This document shows, piece by piece, positions 35,488 through 47,038 of a stretch of 64,000 nucleotides of DNA (the stretch's first letter is position 1; every line of letters begins with the position of its first letter). The translations under genes were made by a program, and so were the position numbers. The stretch is from Phoenix dactylifera (lineage: Eukaryota > Streptophyta > Magnoliopsida > Arecales > Arecaceae), in assembly GCF_009389715.1 (NCBI RefSeq), contig NC_052405.1, positions 11,486,694 to 11,550,693 on the forward strand, given 5' to 3'. Under the pieces are notes generated by a model, which did not search any database, was not told where the DNA came from, and saw only the letters and a list, made by a program, of their open reading frames with translations.

Positions 35488-36190
35488 ATAAAATATTATT
35501 GACATACCATGTTATTTGTCATAATATTTAACCAAGTTGATGGGGCAAAATCAAGCACAGCTTCCAAATCTCACATTTTGGGCCATTATAAACAGAACTT
35601 TTGGCATAGTGGGCTAATTCTAAGTTCTAGCCTATTTTTTGAGGATGGATCTAGAAGGTATGGATGGGTACTCAGTTTTGTTATACATGTTAAAAGAGAT
35701 GGAGAAGAAGATATATATATATATACACACATACACATAAATACATACATATACATACATATCTACACACACACATATATAGATATCATATATACATACA
35801 TTCATGCACACACACAAGATGGTCATGCATATATATGTATATGAGGATGGTCATGCATTTACATAAGGAAGTTGTGGTAAAGATGGAAGAGTGAGGATAT
35901 AGTACTTTAGCACGAAGAAAAGATGACTTTAAATGATGAGCCACGTAGTGCTTACACATAAATAAGATAAAATAGTATTGATATACTATGTTATTTGTCA
36001 TAATGTATAATTGAGTTGATGGGGCTAAATCAAGCACAAATTTTCTCAAAATACATTTTGGACCATTCTAAATAAGACTTTGGCATAGTGGGCTAATTCA
36101 AATTTCTAGCCAATTTTTCATGGATGAATCCAGAAGGTATGGGTAAGCGGTTTTGTTATATTTGTTAAAAGAGATAAAGAAGAAGATATA
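35488..36190 (+). repeat. Diverged ~480-bp tandem duplication
   Basis: The block starting GATAAAATATTATTGACATAC at 35488, with GTTGATGGGGC, GCATAGTGGGCTAATTC and AAGAGATGGAGAAGAAGATATA, recurs from about 35966 with scattered substitutions. The first copy contains a compound (TA)n/(ACAT)n microsatellite at 35,710-35,800. No coding content is evident. Confidence 0.7.
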
Positions 36191-36600
36191 CATGTATCTC
36201 TGAAGACGGCCATGCATGCATGCATCTCGCATAAGAACGCTATGGGTAAGGATGAGAGAGGATGTAGTTGAGCACGAAGAAAAGATGACTTTAAATGATG
36301 AGCCACCTGGTGAGATACGTAGTCATGCAGTGACAACTTATAAATAAAAAGTCTAGCATTGGGACAAAGACAAATGAAGAATGCCATGGGTAGAAAGAGA
36401 AGATTGAAGGTAAAGCTGAGCACATAGAAAAGATGACTTCAATTGGCGAGCCACATAGTCACATAAAAACAACTTGTAAATGAAAAGTTGAGAACTAAAT
36501 AAAGACAAATGAAGAATTCTGTGGACCAGGAAGGGAGAATGGAGGTGGAGTCGAGTCATGTGGTTAGCCACATAGTCATGTGATGATAACTTATGAAAGA
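35900..36600 (+). repeat. Degenerate repeats around GAAGAAAAGATGACTT
   Basis: The phrase AGCACGAAGAAAAGATGACT followed by AATGATGAGCCAC appears near 35910 and 36270. AGCACATAGAAAAGATGACT with GGCGAGCCACATAGTCAC follows near 36418, and weaker forms near 36545. Each is followed by ACAACTTATAAAT-like and GGGACAAAGACAAATGAAGAAT-like words. The period is roughly 120-150 bp and irregular. It looks like an old local array. Confidence 0.6.
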
Positions 36601-36699
36601 AGAGTCAAGTATTGAGACAAAAGATGAATGACAGTGTAGTGAGCATTAAAAGAAGAAGAGTTCAACTTGGTAGACACGTATCCATATAATGACATATGA

Positions 36700-38357
36700 T
36701 TAGTTGGCATGAGTATATTAATAATGCCAGACACCATTAGTATGGTGAAAGAAGTCATTAATAAGATTGTTGGAGGAGAAACTTTTAGATTGTCGTTACT
36801 TGTATTTACAGATGCAGTGAAATACGTATATACTCATAATTATGTTTGAAAAAGTTTAATTTACAGAAAATTGTGAATCTCGTATAATGTTGCCATTTAC
36901 TATCAAACCAATACTTAAACATTCAAGTACTCGTGACCTAAATAGATTCTTTATTAATGGTGTATTTTGTCAAGGTTTTATTTATTTATTTATTGAAATA
37001 ATCAATCTAAATTTTACGTTCAAACTTATTTTTATGAACCATTTATCATTTTTTATTTATTGATATAATTAATCTATATTCTTTCCTCAAAATTGCCTTT
37101 TTCTATTTTGAACTATTTCTTAAGAAATATACTTAAAATGTCACCATTAGAATTCGAACTCAAACCTATCTCCAGAGCAAGCACGGGAGATGTTATGGAC
37201 ATGAATATCTAATCTGATCATCAAATTAGTTCTTTGTAAAGACTACTCTTCAACCTAGCTCCACATCATACTTGTTTCAAACTAATCCATAAAATTAGGT
37301 GTAAATTCTATATGTAGAACAAATCAATTAAAATTTGTACCAAGCATAACTAAACTTAATCATTACGAGGCATTGTGACCTTAAGCAGAGCTCACTCATG
37401 TCATGCGCATGCTTGTTTAGCAAATTATATCTATAGCTATGTCATGTATAAATTGGCATTTAAACACTTTTACTCTACAATAAATGGAAAAATCAACACA
37501 AAAGAAACACGCGTGCATGTTGCTTGTGGCCATGAAGTGTTATACACGTCCAATTATTCAGTGAAGAAAATCTAATAACAGTGTCGTGTGTGGCTGCAAG
37601 CGACATGAGAATGCTTTCATATAATTAAGCATGCGGCTATTCGATTGGTAAATCTATAGCTGCTTACGACCGCGAAACGACAAATGAATGCCTTTACGTT
37701 ATAACGAATGCGATAATTCAGGAAACTGAATCTAGGGTTAACTTATGGCGTCGACGAAACAACAGTCGAACATTGTCGCATTGTAATCCCACAAATACGA
37801 CAAGTTATCAGCAAACAATAACCTAATTACGATATTAACATGCTAATCATGCACTTGAATCATAATACATATTCTAATTGGATTCTACATTACATTACCT
37901 TTTAAGCCCGATATTTCGGCAACCGTTATCAGAATCAACCGACATTTCGATTCATCTCGATCGCGATAAGAGTTCTAAAGAAATTGGAAATAACTAGGGC
38001 ATTCTAAATATTGGCCAACATATAGAAACAAAAATGTTAATATTTAACTCAATATATTTAAGAAAACAAAAACAAACTACCATTCTAATGCAGGCAAAAT
38101 TAGAAAAATCTTTATTTATATATTTACTATATTGACCGCAAATTGTTAAATACATCAAGTCATACAATACTTGAAACAATGAGTGTTAATATAAATATAT
38201 ACACACACATACATATGTTTCGTATCGGTGAGTGTAACTTTCCATTGCAAACCGACACTTGAAGTGAGTTGGAAAGGTGATTAGCTTAATTAAAAGTGTA
38301 ACCGAAAAGGGATAAGATAAGTACAACAGTAGAGCGTTTAAAGTAAGAGCGGTGTGC
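36700..38357. other. Intergenic AT-rich stretch
   Basis: No gene, RNA or clear transposon is recognisable. There are short TTTATTTATT tracts near 36,980 and 37,050. The last ~150 bases may be upstream sequence of the small ORF at 38358. Confidence 0.4.
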
Positions 38358-38582
38358 ATGGAGACAGAAGAGGAGCTCGAGTTGGAACGAAAGAGCCAAA
38401 GATCTGATGGAAAGAAGTCGAGGATCGTTGAGAGGATAAGTTCGTCATTTGAAGATAGCTTCATGGTGCCGTCTGCTTTTTTGACACCTGAAGGCTTCTC
38501 GTCGGAATCGAGGCCACGCTCCAACCGCGCCAACTTATTTCCTCCTCTACCCTTCCAAATTACCGAGCTGCCCACGACTTAA
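38358..38582 (+). CDS. Small unrecognised ORF (74 aa)
   Basis: An ATG-started frame beginning METEEELELERKSQ, then KKSRIVERISSSFEDSF, then LFPPLPFQITELPTT, ending TAA. Codon choice and a charged N-terminus with a Ser/Pro-rich rest look more protein-like than random sequence around it. An antisense 129-codon frame overlaps it (38186-38575) but ends in microsatellite-like residues, so I favour this strand. No family recognised; it may be one exon of a larger gene or a fragment. Confidence 0.35.
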   Translation: METEEELELERKSQRSDGKKSRIVERISSSFEDSFMVPSAFLTPEGFSSESRPRSNRANLFPPLPFQITELPTT

Positions 38583-39269
38583 GTTTCAACTGTTACACTC
38601 TTACACCGTCCATGCTTTTTTATCTCGTTCTCTTCCTACAAAGTAACCATGCTATTAATGGTGTTTTTATGACTACACAAATAGCTGTTATTTACATGCA
38701 TGGTAAGGAGACACTACTGCACATAGTTGAATTGATGGAAGATATTAACATCACTTGCAAGATTGCGTTACATCGAAAAATCTCATTTTTTCTAATTCAT
38801 GCATGAGGACTGGAGCATCTTGCTTATTAGCACCGGGTTTTATTTTCTAAAGATGTAGAACATTGCCATGATAGTATGCTCTATATATTTATTAAATAAC
38901 TAAAAAAATATTATATAATAAAAAATTTGTTAACTTGTTGTAAACAATCTAAAACTTAAACAAACAATTTTAGACATGGACTGAGCGCTCATTTTTTTTG
39001 AGGATGTTCATATTTTATGTGATAATGGTAGCCATAACATATTTTCGAAAGGAAGGCAGGAAAATTTATTTCTGTTGTCACATACAAACTCTGAGTTCTT
39101 TGCCTGCATCGAGACAAAATGCAAAAAGTGATTTACCATGGTTGACAGCTTTCTTGTTCTGTAGTACAAGGGGCAACTTTGTCACACGAAGTTCACCAAG
39201 CTCAGGGCACTTTGGTACCCTCCCTCATGCAACCCTATACTTATACCACTCCGCCTGGCCTCTCCGCTG

Positions 39270-39406
39270 CACCATTGCCTTCTTTGAGCAGAAGAGAGAG
39301 TTCGAGGGAGAGAGCGAGCGGAGAGGGAGAGGGAGAGGGAGAGGGAGAGAGCGAGCGGAGAGGGAGAATTTTAGGGGGGGAGAAGTTTAGAGAGAGACAG
39401 GGAGAG
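39270..39406 (+). promoter_or_regulatory. GA-rich leader of the RING-CH gene
   Basis: A purine tract made of GAGAGCGAGCGGAGAGGGAGA-like units (two longer copies around a GGGAGA run) directly precedes the ATG. GA-rich leaders are common in plant core promoters and 5' UTRs. No convincing TATA box is seen, so the start site is unknown. Confidence 0.5.
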
Positions 39407-42400
39407 ATGTCGGACGAGGTGGTCGTGAACGTCGACAGCTTGGTAGCCAAGGCCGCAGCGGCCCTTGAGGCCGGGAATGGTGCCGGCGGCGACGGCGGAG
39501 TTGGCAGCGGGGCCGCTGCTTCGCTGATGCTGGCGCCGGAAGGCGGAGTTCCGGAGATAAAGATCTTCATCGAGAGCCCGGGGGCTAGCGCCAGCGGAAC
39601 CAAGAACGACAGCGTGGTGCAGTGCAAAATTTGCCATGACGAAGGGCTGGAAAGCGAGATGGAAACGCCCTGCGGCTGCGCTGGTACCATAAAGGTATCA
39701 TTTTTATCTCTTCTGTCTCTAGATCTCAACTATTGGTAAAAGTTGGTGCTTTGAATCGTTTTCCGGAGCCTGATTTCTTTTCTTCTTGTTGGCATTTCGA
39801 ATTTATCGCCTTTTCTCGGATTATTGATTTGTTGCGTTCGCATTGTTTCGCTTCTTGCTTCATAAAATTGGGTGCAAGAAAGGTGCTTTTTTTGATTTCT
39901 TTTATAAAGATTGCTTCTTTTTTTCTTTTTTGATGAAGATATTTTTATGGATCCATTACTCTAGCTAGCTTGTGTTGATCACGAGAAGTTTTCTTCTCTC
40001 TGCTTATAGTCAAGCAGTTGTTTGCTTTGTTTTGGAACCTAGGAGGACTTGCATTCAGTCCTTCTCTCTCTAGACTCTAGCTTGCTTGCTCGCTCTCGCT
40101 CTCTCTCCCCTCCCTCTCTCCTACCAAATTTTTATACTGTTTTTCTTCGGGGTTAATTTATACCATTATTCCTTTTGTTTAATTTTGTCTATGGGTACCA
40201 CATCAGAGCTGCATGGAGTATACTGAGAATTGTTTTCTATAAAACAAAGGTTTATTTGTTTATTTCATTTGTTTTAAGTTTTGATTCCTCTGAAGGAATG
40301 CATGTCAGCAATTTAACGATCTGGATCCGTTAAATGCTTGTTGTTTGTAGTCGGGATGTTTTATTTGAGATTTTATCTCTCCAGTTGATACATTGAAAGT
40401 AACTCATTTGATTGTCATTTGAATCGAGACAACCTTAAATGTATGCCAGATTTCACATTACTCCCTGCAAATTATGGAATGCATGACCGTGGTTTAGAAT
40501 TCTTCATTAATTCCTTATTTGGCATTTGTTGTTGTTAATATTATATCTGATATTTTGATTTTTTTCTGGTCGATACATCGAAAGAATTACATTCGTTGTG
40601 GTTCACTCAATTTGATAGAGCCTTAAAAATATACTTAGTTTAATGCTAAATCCCCAAAGTTGGAATGCATGTCAGTAGTTAATTTAGTGTTTTTATTTGT
40701 TGTTGATTGTCGGATAATTTATTTTTGAGATCCTAATTTTGCTTACTTGATCCTTTAAAGCTATTCTTGTGATTGTGATTCATATGATTGTATAGATCTT
40801 AGATGTATACTAGTTTCATGTTAGTTGCTCCAAACTCTAAAATGCATATCAATGGTTTAGTGTTATTAATTCTTTGTTTGTCGTTTGTTGTCGGAAATTT
40901 TGTATTTGAAATATCATCCTAATGATTGACATTTCAGAAGTAATTCTTTTGATTGAGGTTTATTTGGTCTGATAGATCCTTAAAGACATCACTTGATTTT
41001 AGTATTTCAAATTAGTCCTCCAATATTCTGGAAATACACATCAATCATTTATCATTCCCCATTCTATTTTTGTCATTTATTTTTGGCAATGTTGCATCTG
41101 AGATATTGCAATTGATATGTTGAAAGTTGTTGTTTTGATGAGGTTCACTTCATTTGGTAGAGTCTTACACATCTATTTCACTTTACATTAATCCCTCCAA
41201 AATTTTGGAATTTCATTCCATTGGTTTATTATTCTTCATTCGATTTTTGTCGTTTGTTGTCGGAACTGTTATATCAAAGATACTATATTTTTGGATGATG
41301 CTTTTAGAAATAATTCTTTTATTGAAGTTCGTTAATTTGATAGAGCCTCAAACATATAGTTCAATTCATATTAATTCCTCCAACATTTTGGAATTGGATA
41401 TCAGTGTTGTTCATCCTTTAGTTGTTATTTGTTGCCAAAAAAAAAAAATCACATTTGAGATTTTATAAAAAGGTGGCCTAGTGCACGAGGTTTCTACTAT
41501 CGCAGGGTCTGGGAAGGATCAAAAATATGCATTCTTACCCCCACATGCAGAGAGGCTGCTTCTATGTTTCGAATCTATGACACTCAGTTTGCATGGAGCA
41601 ACTATACCATTGCACGAAAGCTCACCCTCGCATTTGAGATTTAATCCCTCTACTTTATCCTTCTTAGGTGAAACTTAATTTAGTCCATGGAGTTTGATCA
41701 AAGGGCATGATCCTCCACAATATTCCATTTCACCTATCCCTCATCTCCATTTAGTCCCTTCAATCTTTATTATTCGAATCCTTCTTTGAGAAACTCATTT
41801 TCAATTTTCAGCCATATCTAGTTTGCTTCCTTCCTCGATCTCAACTTGCTCGATGATGCATGCTTTCCCTTCTAACACTAATTATGCATTGCATTCCTCA
41901 CTAGTACGGCGCACCATTTTTCTCACAAGCAATTCTTACATCAGAGAAGTCATTTGTCATGGTGGTCGTGGTAGCAAATTACCACCACCTCACACTGTCT
42001 TCGATGAGCTTCATCAACTTGCATGGACTGCTCGCTTCATCAACTTGCTCAATGATGCATGCTTCCCCTTCTAACACTAATTTTCATTGCATTCCTCACT
42101 AGTATGTTGCACCAATATTCTTCTCACACGCAATTCTTAGATCAGAGAAGTCATTTGTCATGGTGGTCGTGCTAGCAAATTACCACCACCTCATGCTGTT
42201 CTCGATGAGCTTCATCCACTTGCTTGTAGAATTTAGAGCATGTGTATGTTTGAGTTTTTTTTTGCCTTACTTGCTTTTAAAGATGAAAACCTGTTGATCT
42301 GATAATCGAATTCTTTCTGCTCCTGCAGTTTTCACATAGGAAGTGCGTCCAGAAATGGTGTGATCTCAAAGGAGATATTATTTGCGAAATTTGCCACCAG

Positions 42401-45400
42401 GTTTTTTTAAACTGATGTTCCTGTCCTCTATCTATCTCTCTCTCTCTTTGAGTGGGGTGGAGTGAGGGGCCATGTTAGTTGTAGCTTTCTCTTCTAATGC
42501 TTCAAAAGCTTGTTCCTTATCGACTGTTTTAAAATTCAAAATGTTGTCAGTATTTATATTTGTGTTCTTATTAGAAGGCCCTTTTGAGTTCTTGCTATTT
42601 AGGCATTTTAGCGACTTAATTAACAAGAGTTCTGTTAGCATGGCTAATGTTTTCTTTCCTTTTTCTTGGAGAAAAATTAATAAGGCTGATGTTAACCTAC
42701 AATGTTTTTCTGTTTTGTTAAATTGGCAACTGTGCCACATATTCTAAATTTAAAACCAGATTTATTGAAAAAATAAGCTGCAGTATCACTCATGCTTCCC
42801 TGAATTTGTACATACAAATTGCGATTTTCCTATTCATGGAATTGTTCCTAAAATTTTTACTGATAGCAGATGTTGTATTTTCTTTTTTTTACTCATTTAC
42901 CTTAAAAATTAGACACTTTTGTAAATCTGTGACATGGCTTTCAGAATTATCTCTAAGAAAAGTAATACATGGCAAAATAACATAAAAAAATCAAATTCTT
43001 AAAGTTTCACCACCAGTTTATGTGTTCTGAACAAAAATACAGAGAAGAGATTGTAGAAGTATCATACAAGTGTCATTGCTTGATGTGCTCTGTAAAGCAC
43101 TCATGGAAAATATATCCTAATTGCTTTTGTTTAATAGGAATATCGCCCAAATTATTCTGTTGCTCCAGAGAGTGAGACTAACCGCAGGTATGTTTTAGCA
43201 TCCCTTATCCTTTCCTGCTTTCCTTTAAATTCCATCCAAAATGCCTTTTTGTCTGTAAATGCATCAGAGTTACTGCTGAATTCTCCTTTTCTATGATATG
43301 TAGGAGTACCGATTTTCTTTGTTTGCGGACTTGAAGATTTATCAGTTAAATATTTGTGGTCATGCACTTCTTATATAGTTAATTGAGTTCCTAGGCTAAA
43401 ATCATTTCTGGTAACCTTAATTCTTTTAGAGGAAGCAATCTTGGTGTTGGCTTGTTTATTGGTTGTTAGAACATTTTCTTGTCTATTGCCACCGCTAGAG
43501 GGTGAATAAACGTTATTTATGTCAAATGACTGAAATTTTGGTTGAAACATCAATTTAAAGACTAAGTTGCAAATTTAGGGGAATTTATTGAGCTCTAAGT
43601 ACTTTCTCTCTCCCCCTTTCACACTACACACACATGTAGAGGATAATTTCCCACATTATCTATAAATCATTGGAAGTAGATAAATTTTGGCATTGACTTC
43701 CTAACATGTAAACCATGCTTTCTATTTTTTTTCTAAGGCTTGAATATCTAATTCAAAGTAACAGAAGAAGGGTATCAGAGAAAAATGATGTGGAATACTC
43801 CATAGAAATATATTGATTAAGCAAAGATGCAAATGTTTTCTGCACCATTAATTTTGTGCTTTTCATAGATAAGAGTTTGCAAAACATAATGTTTAATCGC
43901 AGCCAAAATAGTAATAAACTAATTATAACGGTTTTTTGATAACAAGATAACCTGAATGTTGGTTTTTTGGCTTAGTAGGGCCGCCCATGATGGGCTAACC
44001 CGACAAAAATCATCTAACATTTGAATTGAAAGAGAGAATAGTTGAAAGAAAGAAGAAACTACCAGGTAGTTTCTCCCTCTCTCCCTCTCTCATCTGCGCA
44101 CCATTCATGTCCAGACTTCTGTCCTAGAGAAATTTTTAAGTGTTTTAGAGAGAGAAACGTGAAGAAACAACTTCCTTTCATCCTTTTTTTTTCTTGCACC
44201 ATAAGCATTTGAACAATGATTTTTGTGTTCTTTCCATTGTGATTGAACACTGGACCGTGAGCATATTCTAGAAGTGGATAGACTTGTGGTTCAACCCCCT
44301 GATCTTGGGAATTTCACTTTGGCACTCTTTCAAAGTAATTCATGAAACTTAAAATTCTATTTATTTATTTATTTATTTTGTATGTTATCACTAAGAATAC
44401 TATAAATGTTTTCCAAAGTCATTACCATGTATTATAATGGATAAGATAAGTGTGATTAAGTCATGTAGCAGTTGGCTCAGATTGCAACTTTAATGTAATG
44501 ATCATGAATCAGAGCCTTTATTTCTAGCTACTTTTGTCCACGGTTTGTTTTAGCAAGTCATTTCCACTTTGCAGAGCTCTCTCTCATGCTCCAGAGAAGA
44601 ACATAAGATTACCTTTAATACTGACTCATCCTGGGTGTGAACTTCCCTTTGCATTTTATGGCGTTTTGGAAGGAATATTCTTATGCAGCAGGAGTTACAG
44701 GACTAAAATCTTTACATTGTTCTTCAGTTCTCCTTGGGTTGGCTTTAACTTAGTTTTCTTCCTGCGATAAGGAAAATATACATTAGCTCCTCTATTCCAG
44801 AGATACCTTTATTAAGGAGGAGGAAGCCTAAGTTTCATTGCCAAATATCCCACAAGTTAGCAATAATGCTTGAGGCATGGGCATAATGCTTTGGTTATCA
44901 AAACACCAACCTGTTTTCGGAAAACTGGGAAAGCATTAGTTGGAAAAGTGATGCTTATACTTGCCCACAGTAAGATGCCCTCTCCATGAGGTTGTAATGT
45001 AGCCAAAGCAAGAGATTCAATTACTTTGGCATTTAATCAGCCTAGCATTTAGGTCAACATAATCTAGCTGATATGTGAGCTGTGTGATCCTATTGTTTGG
45101 CATGCATGATGTATGCAGAAATCAAGAAATTTTTGGCAGACTGCTCTGCGTAAATTATAATCTTCCATATTTGGTGTGAACACCATCGGAAGACCAGTTG
45201 GATCGATAACTGTGACCATCAAAATGTACATTTTACTGTCTTGAAAGGCCTGAAAAGTACTAAATAAATGTCAAAAATACATACACTAGAGCTCTCTACT
45301 TGTTCTATCTCAGATTAGAGCTCTTCAACCATATACTAGTAATCTGTCAAGTTACATTGCTTTAATGCTCCATTAACATGAAAAACACATTTTCTACTTT

Positions 45401-47038
45401 AAAGTTATCATGCAGTCATGGTTATTTTTGAAGCAGCCTTGACATTTTCTGGTTTACCATTTTATCTTAAGATCAAATTTGGACTCCAGGCTCAATAATG
45501 CACGTTTTCTGGCCTTTTCTGCTGGTGCTGAGAATGATTTCGTGCCATCAGACTCTGAGGATGAGGAAAGTGACCGTGGCGTCAGCTGCTTCAGATCTGC
45601 AGGCTTCGTTGTAAGATAAAATTTCTCTTCACCAACACTTCATTTTCCTTAGAATTGTTTGAGTCCCTAAAAATCTGATGATTTTGTACAGGTGATGGTG
45701 CTTCTGTTTATTCGCCACCTCTTAATGATTATTGTCGACACCGGACTCGTGCAGGACCCATCATCAAAGTACTTTAAAGTAAGTGAGGTCAAAGTGCCTG
45801 ATGTTTATGGTGATGGGTATTTACTGTCTTCATGATATTTAAATGGGATGCAAACTTAGACTTACTTAACATAAACATTTCATTTACCAGATGAAGGTTT
45901 GTCACATAATTTTGAATAGTTAAGAAAATTGATCTGTGCTCAAGAAAAATCTCTTATTATATAGGTTTAACTTCAATTCTTCTGTAATCTTACTTCCCTT
46001 CCAACTTCTTAGATGAAATCCATTTTTCTTTATTGGAGTCCTTGTCTGAATTGTAAAGAATGTTTTACAAAAAAAAGGTAAAAAATGATTCTTGAAGTCA
46101 TACTCTTCATGTCATCATACTCTTTCCCTACTCCATTTTCTGAAAACCACATGTTAAAATTTCATGTGATACATGTGTTAAGTTTGTCATTTAAAATTGT
46201 TGTACTATAAGAATAAACAGGAATCAATTGATTATTACAATAATCATTGGCTTACATTTCTCCATCTGGTTGGCACCTAATACTTCTTTTTTTCAATATC
46301 TTTTTCTTTTTGAGCTATGTACATATTCATGCTTGTATCTGTATGTTGTGTGTGGAAACTTACAATGTCTATGTGAATAGTGACAATAGCTATCTTGAAC
46401 TTACAGATGTTTGTTGATTTCGCTGGCTTTCTTTTGCCAGCCTATGTGCTCCTAAGGTCACTTTGCCTTATCCAGTGGCGTCGATGGCGTCGATGGCATC
46501 GGGTATGGTTTAGATCCAACTGGTGGAATTTTTTTATTTCTTTCTTTTATCTTTTGCGTACAAAACAGTATGAATTGCTGCATTACTGGGTGCTCTTAAT
46601 GAACCTTGGCTATTTCAAACATTGGGAATATAGAGGCATGAACTTTGAATCAAACAACCATTTGCTTTAACACATGCAAAAAAAAAACACTCGCAGAAGC
46701 ACATATGGGAGGAAAACTTACAAAAAGTCAAGCAAAATGGGGAAAAAAAAGAAAGAATAAAAAAAATAATGATGCTTGAGGTGCTGTGGGATCAAAACTA
46801 TGGAATTCAAACAGTAAAAACGTGCATTCGCATTCATATGTTATATTAAAGTAATAAACTCATTGTTGTAAACCACTGAGCTAAGAATTCTAATGTATTC
46901 ATGAAAAGATGGAGCTCAGTCTAACTAGGGCCAAGGGAATTGGTCGTCTACAAGTCCTATCATTATATCATTTCTGAAATTTGAAGCAATTGGTTAACAC
47001 AATCTCATTTTGTGCTTCTCATGCAGGTCCGCTACTGA
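39407..47038 (+). CDS. RING-CH (MARCH-type) membrane E3 ubiquitin ligase
   Basis: Predicted membrane-anchored E3 ligase. Seven exons in phase: 39407-39694, 42329-42400, 43138-43187, 45472-45610, 45692-45778, 46407-46502 and 47027-47038; 247 aa. The C4HC3 RING-CH is complete: Cys73, Cys76, Cys89, Cys91, His99, Cys102, Cys115, Cys118, split between exons 1 and 2. After it come EYRPNYSV and an acidic patch DSEDEESDRG. Two hydrophobic segments follow: about 184-198 (VMVLLFIRHLLMIIV) and 215-232 (VDFAGFLLPAYVLL). A basic Arg/Trp tail (QWRRWRRWHR) ends the protein. The last exon codes only VRY plus stop. The ATG chosen is the one opening MSDEVVVNVDSL; a longer upstream frame is leader sequence. This architecture matches plant RINGv proteins with a DUF3675-type C-terminus. 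Substrates are unknown. Confidence 0.9.
40295..41460 (+). repeat. Degenerate ~182-bp tandem array in intron 1 of the RING-CH gene
   Basis: A recurring phrase, GGAATGCAT..CA.TGGTTTA followed by TTCATT..TTTGTCGTTTGTTGTCGG and then GATAGAGCCTTA, appears seven times. The GGAA anchors fall near 40295, 40476, 40662, 40838, 41030, 41207 and 41390. Spacing is 176-192 bp. Copies are diverged, so the array is old. It does not disturb the exon borders. Confidence 0.75.
41470..41645 (+). mobile_element. SINE-like dispersed plant repeat
   Basis: GGTGGCCTAGTGCACGAGG, then CTATCGCAGGGTCTGGGAAG, then CTTACCCCCACATGCAGAGA, GGCTGC and TTTCGAATCTATGACAC, is a recognisable, mutated version of a widespread plant repeat with a tRNA-like B-box (TTCGAATCT). 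It lies in intron 1 right after the tandem array. I assign it by memory of the consensus, not by search. Confidence 0.5.
41842..42225 (+). repeat. 199-bp tandem duplication in intron 1 of the RING-CH gene
   Basis: CAACTTGCTCGATGATGCAT at 41842 recurs as CAACTTGCTCAATGATGCAT at 42041, an offset of 199 bases. Both are followed by CTTCTAACACTAATT, CATTGCATTCCTCACTAGTA and GTCATTTGTCATGGTGGTCG in the same order. Two copies, about 90% alike by eye, ending about 100 bases before exon 2. Confidence 0.8.

Noticed and set aside
35509..35844. 111-codon frame rich in Ile/Tyr/His/Thr
   Set aside because: Its second half is a microsatellite translation and the first half belongs to a diverged local duplication.
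39179..39406. Longer N-terminus for the RING-CH protein from an upstream in-frame codon
   Set aside because: The extension translates the GA-rich leader into a Glu/Arg/Gly repeat. The MSDEVVVNV start is where the recognisable protein begins.
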